Origin: DATKDU01 sp035512595
GTDB lineage: Bacteria > Planctomycetota > Planctomycetia > Pirellulales > Pirellulaceae
Direction of reading: 5' to 3'
NCBI GenBank assembly: GCA_035512595.1
Contig: DATKDU010000112.1
Coordinates: 1-12,565, forward strand
Length of the DNA: 12,565 nt
Shown piece by piece: positions 1-11,100 of this stretch. The first letter of the stretch is position 1. Each line of letters opens with the position of its first letter. Below the pieces are notes generated by a model. It was not told the origin of the DNA. It ran no database searches and saw only the letters and a program-made list of their open reading frames with translations. Both the position numbers and the translations under genes were made by a program.

Positions 1-293
1 ACAATTCGAACTTCAACTCGACCGGTACATCCACCGCGCCCACATCACCGCAACTCGACCCAAAAAACTTGACTCAAACTCAACAAATGTTGCCCTATAA
101 GGGCTCTAACCGATTCGGGCCGATGAACGCCGGCACGCATCTTCGCCCCGGGAGCACGCGATCCGCCTGGGGCATCCCCGCGGACTACCGAGACTTCAGA
201 GCTGTCGGTCAGCGCCCGGCGCAGTGCAGCACGCGATTCTCAAGTTCTTCGGCCGCCGACCCCTACGAGGAGCGCCGATTTCGATGTCGCCTT
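1..293. other. Left-end region with no recognisable gene
   Basis: Downstream of the phosphoesterase stop. I find no open frame with protein-like composition on either strand and no tRNA or clear terminator hairpin. Bases 1-110 are more AT-rich than the rest and may be a spacer or promoter area. Confidence 0.5.
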
Positions 294-1217
294 TCACGAC
301 GCGGCCAACGGCAGTTCCTTCTCGGCGGCGACCTCGGCGCCCCGCGGCTTGTAGCGAAGGGTCAGGGTCTGGCCGCGAATTTCGGCAAGGGTATAGCCGG
401 GGCGGAACTCGCTGAGGTTGTAGCCGGGGGCTTTTTGTTCGGTCAGCTTGCGATCCTTGTTGTAGAGCGCCGATGGGAAGACGATACCGTGGATCGGAGC
501 GCCCTCGGGGCCGCGGCGGTCGGACCAGCCGCGAATGCCGTTGTGGAAGTGGCCGTGCAGCAGGGCGATGATGTGGCCGGCGTGCTTTTCGATCAGCTCG
601 TAAAGGCGGGTCTGCCCCTGGTCCGGCTTGATATGCCAGCCGCGGTCGGGGTGGCGGTTGGTGTGGGCCGGCACGTGCATCGCCAGCAGCACCAGCTTGC
701 CGTCGCGCCCCGCGGCAGCGAGCTGCTCGCCGAGCCAGTCGAGCTGCCGCTCGGTGAGGAACCCGTCATGCGAATCGGTGCGGGCGTTGTTCATCAGCAC
801 GAGCCGCAGCTAGTCGTGCTCGACGGCGCGGTCCACGGGGCTAGAAATGTACTTCTCAAACAGCGGCTGCGGATCGTGATTGCCGGGGATTTCGTAGACC
901 CGCTTGCCGATCGTCTCGCGGGCAGCCACGTACAGCGGGTACTGCGATTCCCGCCCGCCATCAACCACGTCCCCCGTGTGCAGCACAAAGGCTTCGTCGG
1001 TCGTGGCCAGCTCCCCCGCCGTCCGTTTCCACAGCGCCTCCGCCGCCGGCTGGTCCTTGTAACCCAGATGGGTGTCGCTGACCACGAGGAACTAGAGATT
1101 TCGCTTTTGCGCCGGATCCGCGGCAGACAGGGCGAGCGGGCGAAGGAGCACGGCGCCTGCGGTGGCGGCGGCGGAGTGGAGGAAGATGCGGCGGGGTTGG
1201 GCCTGCGCGTGGGTCAC
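294..1217 (-). pseudogene. Tat-exported calcineurin-like metallophosphoesterase interrupted by two in-frame TAG codons
   Basis: Read through, this is a 307-codon frame from GTG 1217 to TGA 296-294, the right length for a small calcineurin-like phosphoesterase. Residues 9-13 (RRIFL) plus a hydrophobic Ala-rich run to about 33 form a Tat signal. All metal-binding motifs are present: SDTHLG (47-52, D-x-H), GDVVDGG (82-88, GD-x2-D), GNHD (112-115), MHVPAH (180-185) and HGHFH (221-225, GH-x-H). A di-metal phosphoesterase of unknown substrate acting outside the cytoplasm is the expected role. Codon 42 (TAG 1094-1092, NL-stop-FLVVSDTH) and codon 136 (TAG 812-810, VEHD-stop-LRLVLMNN) are both amber, at places where relatives typically have an aromatic residue; a TAC-to-TAG change explains each. 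There is no frameshift and codon use otherwise looks intact. Recent inactivation, base-calling error, or (less likely) readthrough could explain it. The GTG start overlaps the previous gene's stop. Confidence 0.8.
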
Positions 1218-1540
1218 GGGCGACCTTGGCTGAAGGTAATGAGCGTCCGGGTCGTAGCATTGTAGATGATGTATGCCGTATCGCTGCAGATCCAACGAAT
1301 TGACTTCCCAGCATCCCCAGGAGCCGAGCGACCCTTGGCAATCTCCCGCTGAAGTTGGGCCAGCGTCGTGATCCCTCTCGTCGGGCCGTCTTTGCGCAAT
1401 TGCTGGAAGAAGTGTGTGCCGGTTCCTTCCTTCCAGCCGCAAGCGGCAATGGCATTCATGAATTCCGGCCCGGTGATCGTGATGAGAGGCCGGTTTTGGA
1501 TCAGGCCGGTGAATTGTAATTCGGTGATGGGGTCGGGCAT
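1214..1540 (-). CDS. Small protein of unknown function, downstream of the RHS gene
   Basis: 108 residues from ATG 1540 to TGA 1216-1214; a TTG at 1561 in the same frame would add seven residues. I prefer the ATG, though no Shine-Dalgarno sequence is visible for either. I do not recognise the family. It starts 91 bases after the RHS stop on the same strand and its TGA overlaps the GTG start of the phosphoesterase (GTGA, 1217-1214), implying translational coupling. The second half has spaced polar residues (THFFQQLRKDG, 42-52; then KSIRWICSDTAYIIYN, 79-94; then TRTLITF, 97-103). This weakly recalls BECR-fold RNase toxins, where a His/Arg helix precedes strands ending in an I-T-F/Y motif; that is a resemblance by eye only. 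By position it could instead be an immunity protein for the RHS tip. There is no signal peptide or membrane segment. Confidence 0.6.
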   Translation of the reverse strand: MPDPITELQFTGLIQNRPLITITGPEFMNAIAACGWKEGTGTHFFQQLRKDGPTRGITTLAQLQREIAKGRSAPGDAGKSIRWICSDTAYIIYNATTRTLITFSQGRP

Positions 1541-1631
1541 GGGTTGTCGAATTGATCGCAAGAGACTTTGTAGGGCAAGTCAGACTCAAGCGTCGCAAGT
1601 CGCGAACACAAAGCCCGGCAGCTTATAGGTC

Positions 1632-2186
1632 CTACGTATCGCCAAATGAGAGTCCCAGATTCAAATCCACTTGTTTTTGCAAGTCAAGTGGTTTAATTCG
1701 TCCGACAAGCGAAATATCTGCCGTTACCGTCAGCGGCACAGCGCCCGTGCCTGCGCCAATCCCATTCAAGATCAGAACTATGCTGACAAAGTCGTTTGAG
1801 ACCAACGCGTATTGCCTCTGATTCTCTCCGTCAAACAACAGCTTGGCATTCAACGTACTTGCCTGCACATTCGTAAAGTTGAGTTCCCCATGTAAGTCAA
1901 TGTCATTGTACTTAAATGCAATATTCGCCTTCCGTACGTCGGTCGTTGAAGTATTCGTCAACGTGAATTGCTTGCTGTGATCGAGCGTCTCAACCGTATA
2001 GGGAAAACCCGGATGCAAGACATCTGACAATCCGAAAAAGAGCCCGATTGAACCAAAGAAGACAGCGATCTCAACTGCATTTATGGTGTTGTCGATCTTC
2101 TCGAATAGTTCCTTTCCTATCACAGCCTTGCTGATCGACCGCAATATGCTTTCTATCGAAGTGGTGGTCAGCAGCTCGGTTAATGA
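1632..2186 (-). other. Variable C-terminal tip of the RHS protein, function unknown
   Basis: These 184 residues follow DPSGRY. The first 40 are helical (TELLTTTSIESILRSISKAV), then comes a hydrophobic stretch IAVFFGSIGLFFGL that could insert in a membrane. The rest is beta-rich and amide/serine-rich (HSKQFTLTNTSTTDV, ELNFTNVQAS). I recognise no toxin family and no nuclease or protease motif. Two 60-base samples are 40% and 48% GC against 70% in the YD array, the composition break expected of exchangeable tips. It ends at TAG; the next two codons are GAC CTA, then TAA at 1625-1623. It could be an effector, a membrane-acting domain or a simple structural end. Confidence 0.6.
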
Positions 2187-5100
2187 ATATCGCCCCGATG
2201 GATCGATGAGGTTTACGGGGTTATTGCCCACGTAAACCAACCGGTGAAGGCTGACCGGAGACCTGACGCTCCAAGGATACGCATCCGCGCTTAGTAGTCT
2301 CCCGGACCTTGTGCTCAAGTACCTTGCCCGCAAATAATCCAGCCCCAGGTTGAAATCCCTCTGCTCTCCGGCAAACAAATACACATTCTCCGTTGATCCC
2401 ACTTGCCCGATCGTCCGGCCGAAGGCGTCGTAGAGGTAGCGGTCGGTGACAGCGGCGAGAGCGTTTGTCAGGGCGCGCGTGCTGCCGAGGCCATCGACGT
2501 GGTAGAAGGATCGGCCGGTGGAGGGACGGGTTTGGGAGATCAGGTCCAGCCCGTGGACGTAGGAAGCCTGAATGATGCCACCGGGCGTGTATTCGACGGC
2601 GACTTGCTGGAACGGGTGGCTGGTGTCGATCAGGTAGCGGGTCTCACTGTCGGCCACGGTCGAGCTGACCCGAATGCCGTCGGCATCGTAAGCGTAGTCG
2701 ATTTGCCGCGTGCCGGCAGCGTCGGTGACTTCCGCCCCGACGAGCCGGTTCTCGAAGTCCCACTCGTAGAAGACCTGGTCCACGGCACTGGCGACGCGGG
2801 AGAGCGTGTTGCCGTTGTCGTCGTACGTGTAATTCGTCGTGCTTCCGCCGAGCGATTCGGTCAGCAGCCGGTCGTTAGCGTCGTAGGTGTATCCGGTCGT
2901 CCCCTCGCCGCTGTCGGACCGCGTCAGCCGATTGCCGACCGGATCGTACGTGTAGCCGATCGATCGGTTGCCCAGCAGCGCGTCCGTGATCTGCTCGCCG
3001 GTAAGCCGGTCGAGGTCGTCGTAAAAGTAATCGACGCGGCGGCCATCGTGCTCGACGACCGCGTCGCGCCGCCCGGTCGGCGAGAGGGTGTAGCGGTAGC
3101 TGGAGATTGTATCGCTCGTGCTGCGATTCTCCAGAAATTCCAGCCGGCCGACGGCGTCATACTCGCGCGTTTCCCACGTGCCGTTGGGCAGATCGGTCCG
3201 CACGAGTTGCCCGGCGGCGTCGTACGTGTAGTCGGTCAGGCCCCCCTGTGGATCAGTCACGGACGACAGGCGATTGAGTGCGTCAAAGGCGTACGCGATC
3301 GTTCCAGCCGGCGTCGAAACGCTCGTGCGGTTGCCCGCCACGTCGTACGTATACTCGATCGCCGTGCCGTCCGGATCAGTCCGCCGCACCAGCCGCTGGC
3401 GCTCGTCGTATTCCCAGCTCGTCGTGCCGCGGGCATCGACGTACGTTTCCCGCTGGCCGCTCGGCGTGTAAGTGAAGCTGACCGAGGTTCCATCGGGAAA
3501 GAGCTTGGCTAAGTGCCGGCTATTCTCGTCGTACTCATACTCGATCGTGTCGCCGTTGAAATCGGTGGCATTGGCCACGTCGCCGACGGCATCGTAAGCC
3601 GTGCTTGACCGCTGGCCCAGCGGCAATTGAGTCGCAATCCGCCGCCCCAGGCCATCGTACTCGTACCGCGTGACGTGCTCATTGGCGTCTTTCTGCGTGA
3701 CGAGATTTCCCGCCTCGTCGTAACCGTACTCAGTCCGCTGCGACAGGGCATCAACCACCGCCGTCAGCCGCCCCAGTGAGTCGTACTCGAACTGCGTCAC
3801 CCGTCCGGCCTGGTCGGTCTCGGCAATCACCCGGCCGAGCGGGTCGTAGTCGGTCTGCCTCGTCGTCCCGTCGGCGAAACGGGTCTCGACCTGCCGCCCC
3901 AGCGCGTCGTAGACGAACTGCGTCGTACGCGCAAGCGCATCGGTGACGGCAACGCTTCGCCCGGCCGCGTCATACTCGGTCGTCGTCTCGTGCAACAGCG
4001 CATCGCGGACCAGCGTCTGGCGCCCGACCAGGTCGTATTCAAACTCGGTGCGGTTGCCCCGTTCGTCGATCTGGGCCCTGACTCGCCCCGCCGCGTCGTA
4101 CTCGGTACGCGTGCGCGAATTGTCGTCCGGGTTCAGCGGCGTCGCATCCGGAAAGATGGTGGCCGTCAGCCGTCCCAGGGCATCGTACTCAAAGTGCGTC
4201 GTCTCGCCGCCGCGGCCGGTGGACGCGATCCGCCGTCCGGCCGCGTCGTACTCGGTCGTGCTCTTCGTGCCATCGGCAAAACGCATCTCGACGAGTTGTC
4301 CGCGCTCGTCGTAGATAAAATCGGTCCGCCGCAAGAGCGCGTCGATCGTGGCCCTCTGGTTGCCCAGTTCGTCGTATTCGGTGCGGGTCGTATTCCCCTC
4401 CGCATCGGTGACGGCAATCGGCCGGCCGCTATCGTCGTAGTCGGTCCTGGTCACCAGCGTGCGACTGCCGGCGGGGGTCGTCAGCGTGCGGGTCTCGGTA
4501 AGCTGGTTGCCAGCCGTGTCGTAAGTAAACTGCGTCGCGTTCTGGAGCGCATCGACCTGCCGCGTCAGATTCCCGGCCGCGTCGTATTCAAATCGCGTGA
4601 TTTGCCCCGCGGCATCGGTGATCGACGTCTGATTCCCCGCCCCATCGTAGGCGAAACGGGTCTCGTTGCCGGCCGCGTCGCGGGTGCTAGCGAGGTTCGT
4701 GCCGGCATACGTGTTGACCGTCGTGTTCCCCAGCGGATCGGTCGAGCTGGCCAAGAGCGCCACCGGCCGAGCGCCGCGGACGCGGTCGAAGTAGCCGGGC
4801 GTCACGGACTGGTAGGTGAAACGGGTCACGTTCCCCAGTGGATCGGTCTCGGTCAGGAGGTTGCCGTCGCCGTCGTAACTGAACCGCGTGACGTTCCCCA
4901 GCGGATCAGTCTCGGTCAGCAGGTTGTTGGCGGCATCGTACGTCCGGCGGGTAATGCCGCCGAGCGCATCGACCTCGGTAACGACGTTCCCCGCCAGGTC
5001 GTACTCGAACAAGGTGGGCCGCCCCAGCGCGTCAATCACCGTCTCGACGAAGTTGTCCGGGTCGTGAACGAGCTGCACCGGATTGCCGTCGGCATCGATC

Positions 5101-8100
5101 AGCCGGACGAGCCGCCCCTGGTCGTCGTACTCGGTGCGGACGCCGCTGCGTCCCAGCGGATCGATCACCTCGGTCAGATAATGAGCCCGCGTCGGCTCGC
5201 CGTAGACGAACCGCGTTACATTGCCGTCGCGGTCGGTGACGGACACCAAATCGCCGCGCGCGTCGTACTGATAGCGGACCTGATTGCCGAGCGGATCGGT
5301 GACGCCGATGATCCGCCCCTGCGGATCGCGCTGGAAGGTGACCCGCGGGCCGCGATTGCTTTCGATCGCGGCGTCGGTAAACGTGAGCTGATTGCCGCTG
5401 GCGTCGGAAAGTGTGTTCAGGTCCCCAGTGTTGGCGTCGATGGCGTAGGCGACGCCATCCTTGGTCGTCAGGAAAAATTCGCCGCCAAAGTTGAGCTTGT
5501 CGGCCGGATTGTAGGCCAGGCTGTTGGCCCCATAGAAGAGGCCGTCACTGCCGATAATCAGCGTGGCGGGCGTGACCGACAGCCGGCTGGTGACTCCCGG
5601 ATCGGCCACGAACTCCGGTTCGAAGAAGAGAGTCCCGCCGAAGCCGCTGGTCCGGCGGGGCATAAACGAAAATCCCTCGCGGCGGCCGCCGGGGAGGGTA
5701 ACGTAAACGCGGGCCCCCTGGTGATACGGCGTGAAGATGCCGATTTCCTGCTCGAACTCGGACGTCGGCTGGACGCTCGTCCGCAAGTCGGTGTCGCGGA
5801 ACTCCAGTCGCCAGCCGAAGCCCAGCTCGTCCTGTAGGCCCGCCTGGAGCGTGTCGTAGGTGCGGCTGACGCTGATCGGAATGCCCGAGACCGGGACGGT
5901 GAGGTCCGTGAACGACAGCGTGAAGTTGCCGATCTTGAGATTGCCGGCGACGTCGATGACGTTTTCGATATACGAGACATTGCCGCCGGCATCTTGAGCG
6001 GTCAGCCGCAGTCGGTAGGTGCCGTTGGCCAGACCGCTGGGATCGAACTTGCCCAAGAGGCCATTGGTGACAGGGGTCGTCGCGCGAAAGAGCTCGGTGA
6101 ACGTGTCGCTTCCCAGCGGCGCGGCGGAGAGTGTGTAAAACACCAGGTTGTCGTCGGCCGCCGTCCCCAGCACGTCGACTGGCGCGGTGACGATCGTGCC
6201 GTCGCTGGGGGAGCTGATTTCCACCGTGGGGGCATTCACGTCGCTGGTGTCGATGACAAACAGCGTGGTAGTGGCCAGCCCCGTGTTCCCCGCGGCATCG
6301 CTGGCGGCAACGCGGATCTCATAATTCCCCGCCGGCTCGGCTCGCAGCGTGATCCGGCCGTTGGCATCCAGCGGCACCGGATTGCCGTCGATCGACAGCA
6401 CGAGCGAGGTGACGCCGACGTTGTCGGTGGCGGTGGCGACGAACGTGACCAGCGAGCCAACTTCGACCGGGTTGGCGCTGAGTTGCAGGTTGACGCGCGG
6501 CGTCTGGCCGTCAGGGGCAACGACGAGATCGTAGGTTTGCGTCTGCGCCGCGCCGCGCGGGTCCTCCACCGTGACGGCAATCGAGTGCGTGCCGATGTCG
6601 GCAATCTGCGGCGACCAGGTGACGCGGCCGAGCTGGTCGATCGTCATGCCGGCTGGTGCGGCGTCAAGGCGGAAGGCGAGGGCGTCCCCGTCGGGGTCGC
6701 TGGCGCGGACGTCGTAGCGGTAGGCGAGCCCCGCCGTGACGACCTGCGACGGCGTGGACGAGATTGCAGGCGGACTGTTGTTGTCGGCGACGTCGATCGT
6801 GAACGACTGCGTGCCGCCATTCCCCGCCGGATCGATGGCGGCCACGGTGACGGAGGCCAGACCGATCTGGTCGGCCGCGGGGGTCCACTCGACCAGGCCG
6901 GTCGTCGGGTCGATCGTCATCCCGGCCGGCGCCGTGAGCAGTGAGAAGAGAACCGTCTGCCCCTCGGGCTCGGCAGCGGTCACCGCGTACTCGTAGGCTT
7001 GAGCGACTGTGGCGACGAGCGGCGGCGAGGAGGTGATCACCGGCGGCTGGTTGGTCGCCGTGGCGCTGGCGACGAGCGTGTAAGACTGCGTTGCCAAACC
7101 TCCCTGGCCATCAGTGACCTGGATCCCCACAGCAAACGATCCGCTCTGGGCGGCAGTTGGCGTCCAGGAGATCAGCCCGCTGGCGGAATCGATGGTCATT
7201 CCCGCCGGCGCGGTGGTGAGACTGAAAGTAAGCGGGTCAGACTCAGGGTCGGTCGCACGCACGGCATAGGTGTAAAGCTGGGCGACCACCGCAGTGGTGG
7301 GAGGCGTCGAGTTGATTGCCGGCGGCAGATTGACCGCACGGGTTATGATCGAAAAACTCTGCGTGGCCCAGCCTCCTTGCGTGTCGGTCGCGCGGACGAC
7401 GACGCTCTGCTCGCCGGTCTGGTCGCTCGTCGGCACCCAGCGGATGGTGCCCCGGGCCGGGTCGATCGACATGCCGGCTGGCGCGGTGTCGAGGCTCCAG
7501 GTGAGTGGATCGCCGTCGGGATCGGTGGCGGCAGCGTCGTAGGCGTACTGCCGGCCGACCGTGGCAGCTTGCGGCGGCGTGCTGGTGATGCTCGGCGGCT
7601 GGTTGCTCGTCTGCGTGACGACACTGACGGACCATGTTTGCGTGGCAAACCCGCCGCGGCCGTCCTCAACGCGGACCTGCACCTGGTGCGAGCCAAGCTG
7701 CTCCGCAGTCGGCTGCCAGGTAACCAGGCCGGTCGCGTCGATCGTCATTCCGGCAGGGGCAATCGGCAGCGAAAACGTCAGCGGATCGCCGTTGGGATCG
7801 CTGGCAATCGTCTGATAGAGGTAGACGTCGCCAATTCGCACACGGCCGCGCGGTGATGATGTGATCGTCGGCGGGTCATTCGGCGCGGTGGCGACCACCG
7901 GCAAGTCAAAGCTTTGCGTCGTGCTCGCGCCGCGGCCGTCGCTGGCCCGGACGGCGACATGTTGGTCGCCCACTTGGCCGGCGGCGGGCGTCCACGTGAC
8001 GAGGCCAGTCGCTGCATCGATCGTCATGCCAGCTGGGGATTCATCAAGATCAAACGTGATCACATCCCCGTCGGCATCCTGGGCCGCGACCTGGTACTGC

Positions 8101-11100
8101 CACGGCAGAGCGACGACTGCCGGCCCCTTGGGCAGCGACGTGATAACCGGCGTGCTGTTGGCTCGACTGGCCGTCACCGCGAATGACTGGAGCGCCACCC
8201 CGCCCCGGCCGTCCTGAACGCGCAGCGTCACCTCGTGCGTCCCGGCTTGATCGGCGGTCGGCACCCAGACCACGATGCCGCGGGCCGGATCAACGGCCAT
8301 TCCCGCAGGCTTCACCACCAGATCGAATGTCAGCGTATCGGCGTCAGGATCCGTCGCTTGGGCGTCATAGCGGAAGAGTTGGCCAATCGTCGCGCTGCCA
8401 TCCGGCGTGCTCGTGAACACGGGAGCGCGATTGGGTTGCTCGACCGGCGGCTCATCAGTCTGGCGATTGCCGAAGTCAATGCCGGTGACGACCTGGCCGC
8501 TGCCGACGGTCACTTCCCACGTGCGGCTGGCGGGTGCAGTTTGCTCCCAGCCTTGATGCTGCTCCTCAACGACATAGTACGTGCCTGGAGCCAGGTTGGT
8601 GAACGAGTAGTCGCCGTTTGCATCGGTGATGGTGAATCGCTCTCCAGGATCGCGCACGCCGTTTTGGTTTTGGTCGATGTAAATGGTCCAGTTTTGTAAC
8701 CCAGTCTCAAGACCATCGCGCAGGAACGATTCCAAACCTCCATCGGCGATCCGTTGGATCTGAATGTCACTCAAGCCGCCCCGAAAAAACGCGATGTCGT
8801 CAAGCACGACCTCTCCAATATCGGGATCTCCGTTGGGGACAAACCAATCGACGAGGGTCAAATCACGATAGTTCTTGAGGTTCAACAGAGGGCCCGGCGC
8901 GATTGTCTCCGCAGGCGCACCATCTCGATAGAAGCGGACCGTGCCGTCGGCCTCGCGAACCAGCGCCCAGGCATGGAACGCTGAATCCGATGGGTCGGAA
9001 TCCGAATCGCGTTGGATGAAGGTCCCGTCACTGCTCTGATTGAATCGCAGCGATTTTAACCCACGGTTGTGAAATAGAGCGAACCCGTCTCCGCTGCCGG
9101 AGCTATCCTGCGTGATCAAGTACCTAGCGTTCGTGGGAATGTCACTCCGTATCCACGCGACAATTGTGAAAGGCTCAGCCCCAAGGCTTAGTTGCTCTTT
9201 CGTGCCCGGGAACACTACCGTGTCGTTGGGCTCGTTATCCGCAACGACCCGGAACCGCAGACCTTTGCCCTCATGCACACCCGAGACGAAATCAGGGGCA
9301 AGCCCCTGTCGCTCTACTACAACGCCGGTCGTGGAGTTAGGGCCTATCCCTGTGAGGGTTTCATCATTGAACAACCACGCAGCACGCAGATGCGGTGTGT
9401 CTTGAACGCCATCGCCATCGTGATCATTGAACTTAGTTCCGTGGATTTCGCCCGGTGCGGCAGTGCTCACGTCGATCGCGAAACTCTGCGTGTCAAACCC
9501 GCCGCGGCCATCGTCCACACGGACGGTGACGGGCGCACTGTCCGCGATGTTGACCCGGCCGATTTTGTTGATGTTGTTGCCGAACTCAGTAAACCAAATG
9601 TTGCCGTCGGGACCGGTGGTGATCAGCGCCGGGCTGCTGGAAGGGGTGGGAATGTCAAACGCCGTGATCACGCCGCCGGGCGTGATGCGGCCCAGCTTGT
9701 GGTTGCCCGTGAACCACAAGTTGCCATCTGGACCGCTGGTGATGCCGTAAGCGCCGCTACCGGTCGGCAGGTCGAACTGCGTGATCACGCCTGCGGGAGT
9801 AATCCGCCCGATTTTCTTCGAAGCCAATTGAGTGAACCACAAATTGCCGTCCGGGCCGACAGTGATTTCGATCAGATCGCCGGTCACGGCGCCCGGAACT
9901 GCAAACTTGGTGACCACGCCGCTGGGAGTGATGCGGCCAATCGTCTCGCCGGCGTATTCCGAGAACCAGATATTGCCGTCGGGGCCGGCAGTGATTCCCG
10001 TGGTTTGTCCCCCGACAAAAAACTCGGTGATCACCCCGGACGGCGTGATGCGACCGATCGTGCCGGTCGTTCCCAATTGCGAATACCACAGGTTGCCGTC
10101 TGGGCCGGCCGTGATGAGCCGGGGACTGCGGCCAGGCGACGGCACCGGAAACTCGGTGAAAACGCCGGCGGGAGTCAGCCGCCCAATCTTGCCCCCAACT
10201 TCGGCAAACCACAAGTTGCCGTCCGGGCCCACCGTGATGCCCTCGGGCTGAATGCCCGGCGTGGGAACGGTGTACTCATTCGTCACGACTCCATCGACCG
10301 TCATCCGTCCGATCTTGTTGCCGGCCTCTTCGGTAAACCATATGTGTCCGTCAGGTCCCGTAGTGATTCCGTAGGGGCGGCTGTTAGGGGTCGGAATTCC
10401 GAATTCGCTGATCGAGCCGAATGCCGCCGGAGTCCACGAGATGAGACCCTGCGCGGGGTCGATGCCCATTCCCGTTGGCGACTGCGTTAGCGCGAATGAA
10501 AGCGTGTCGCCATCCAGGTCCACCGCCTCGACATCGTAAACATACGGATGGCCGGCAAACGCATCAGTCACCGGCTGCGAGACGATTTCCGGCGGCCGGT
10601 TGCCTAGCACATCGATCGTGAAGCTCTGCGTGTCGAAGCCGCCGCGGCCGTCGTCCACGTGGACGGTGACGTTGTTCGGCGGACGACTCGGCTGTTGGGC
10701 AGCAGGGGCAAATTCAAAATCGTCAAAGTAGGTCACCCACGACGGCCGCCACGATGGACCGTACATTGCCAGCGCCACGCGGGCAATAGGAGCAACCGCG
10801 ACTCCTGAAAAGACCTCGCTGCCGTCAATCAGGTAGCGGATCGAATCAGCTTTCGCATCAATGGTAAACTGGTGCCAGCCGCTGGTGCGCGGAACTGAGC
10901 TGAATACGGCAGTTCCGTCTGGGAGTCCCAGGTGATAATTGCCCCCTCCCCAATCCACTGTCTGGATGTAGAAGGATGCATTAGCGTTTCCCAAGAACAA
11001 TCCGAAATAATTGCTCGAAGAAGATGACGCCCCGGTATCATAGACCCACACCGAGAACTTGCCGAACACGGGTTCCGCAAAATCGTGACGGAGCCTGATA

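Noticed and set aside
69..101. TTGACT and TATAAG as a sigma70-like promoter on the plus strand
   Set aside because: The spacer is 21 bases, too long, and no plus-strand gene follows.
1667..1691. Inverted repeat CCACTTG / CAAGTGG with 11-base loop as a terminator or attachment site
   Set aside because: It lies inside the RHS coding region, has no T-run and only seven pairs; chance is enough.
2667..5345. Regular spaced repeats as a CRISPR array
   Set aside because: The repeats are diverged, keep an open frame and encode YD motifs; there are no identical repeats with unique spacers.
3990..5837. Long plus-strand open frame (615 codons) over the YD array, and similar ones at 69-1265, 2403-3512, 5994-6944, 6999-7856 and 9192-10490
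   Set aside because: They are opposite-strand shadows of GC-rich, repetitive genes: the translations are V/G/R/A-rich, lack any domain signature, and mirror real protein motifs on the minus strand.
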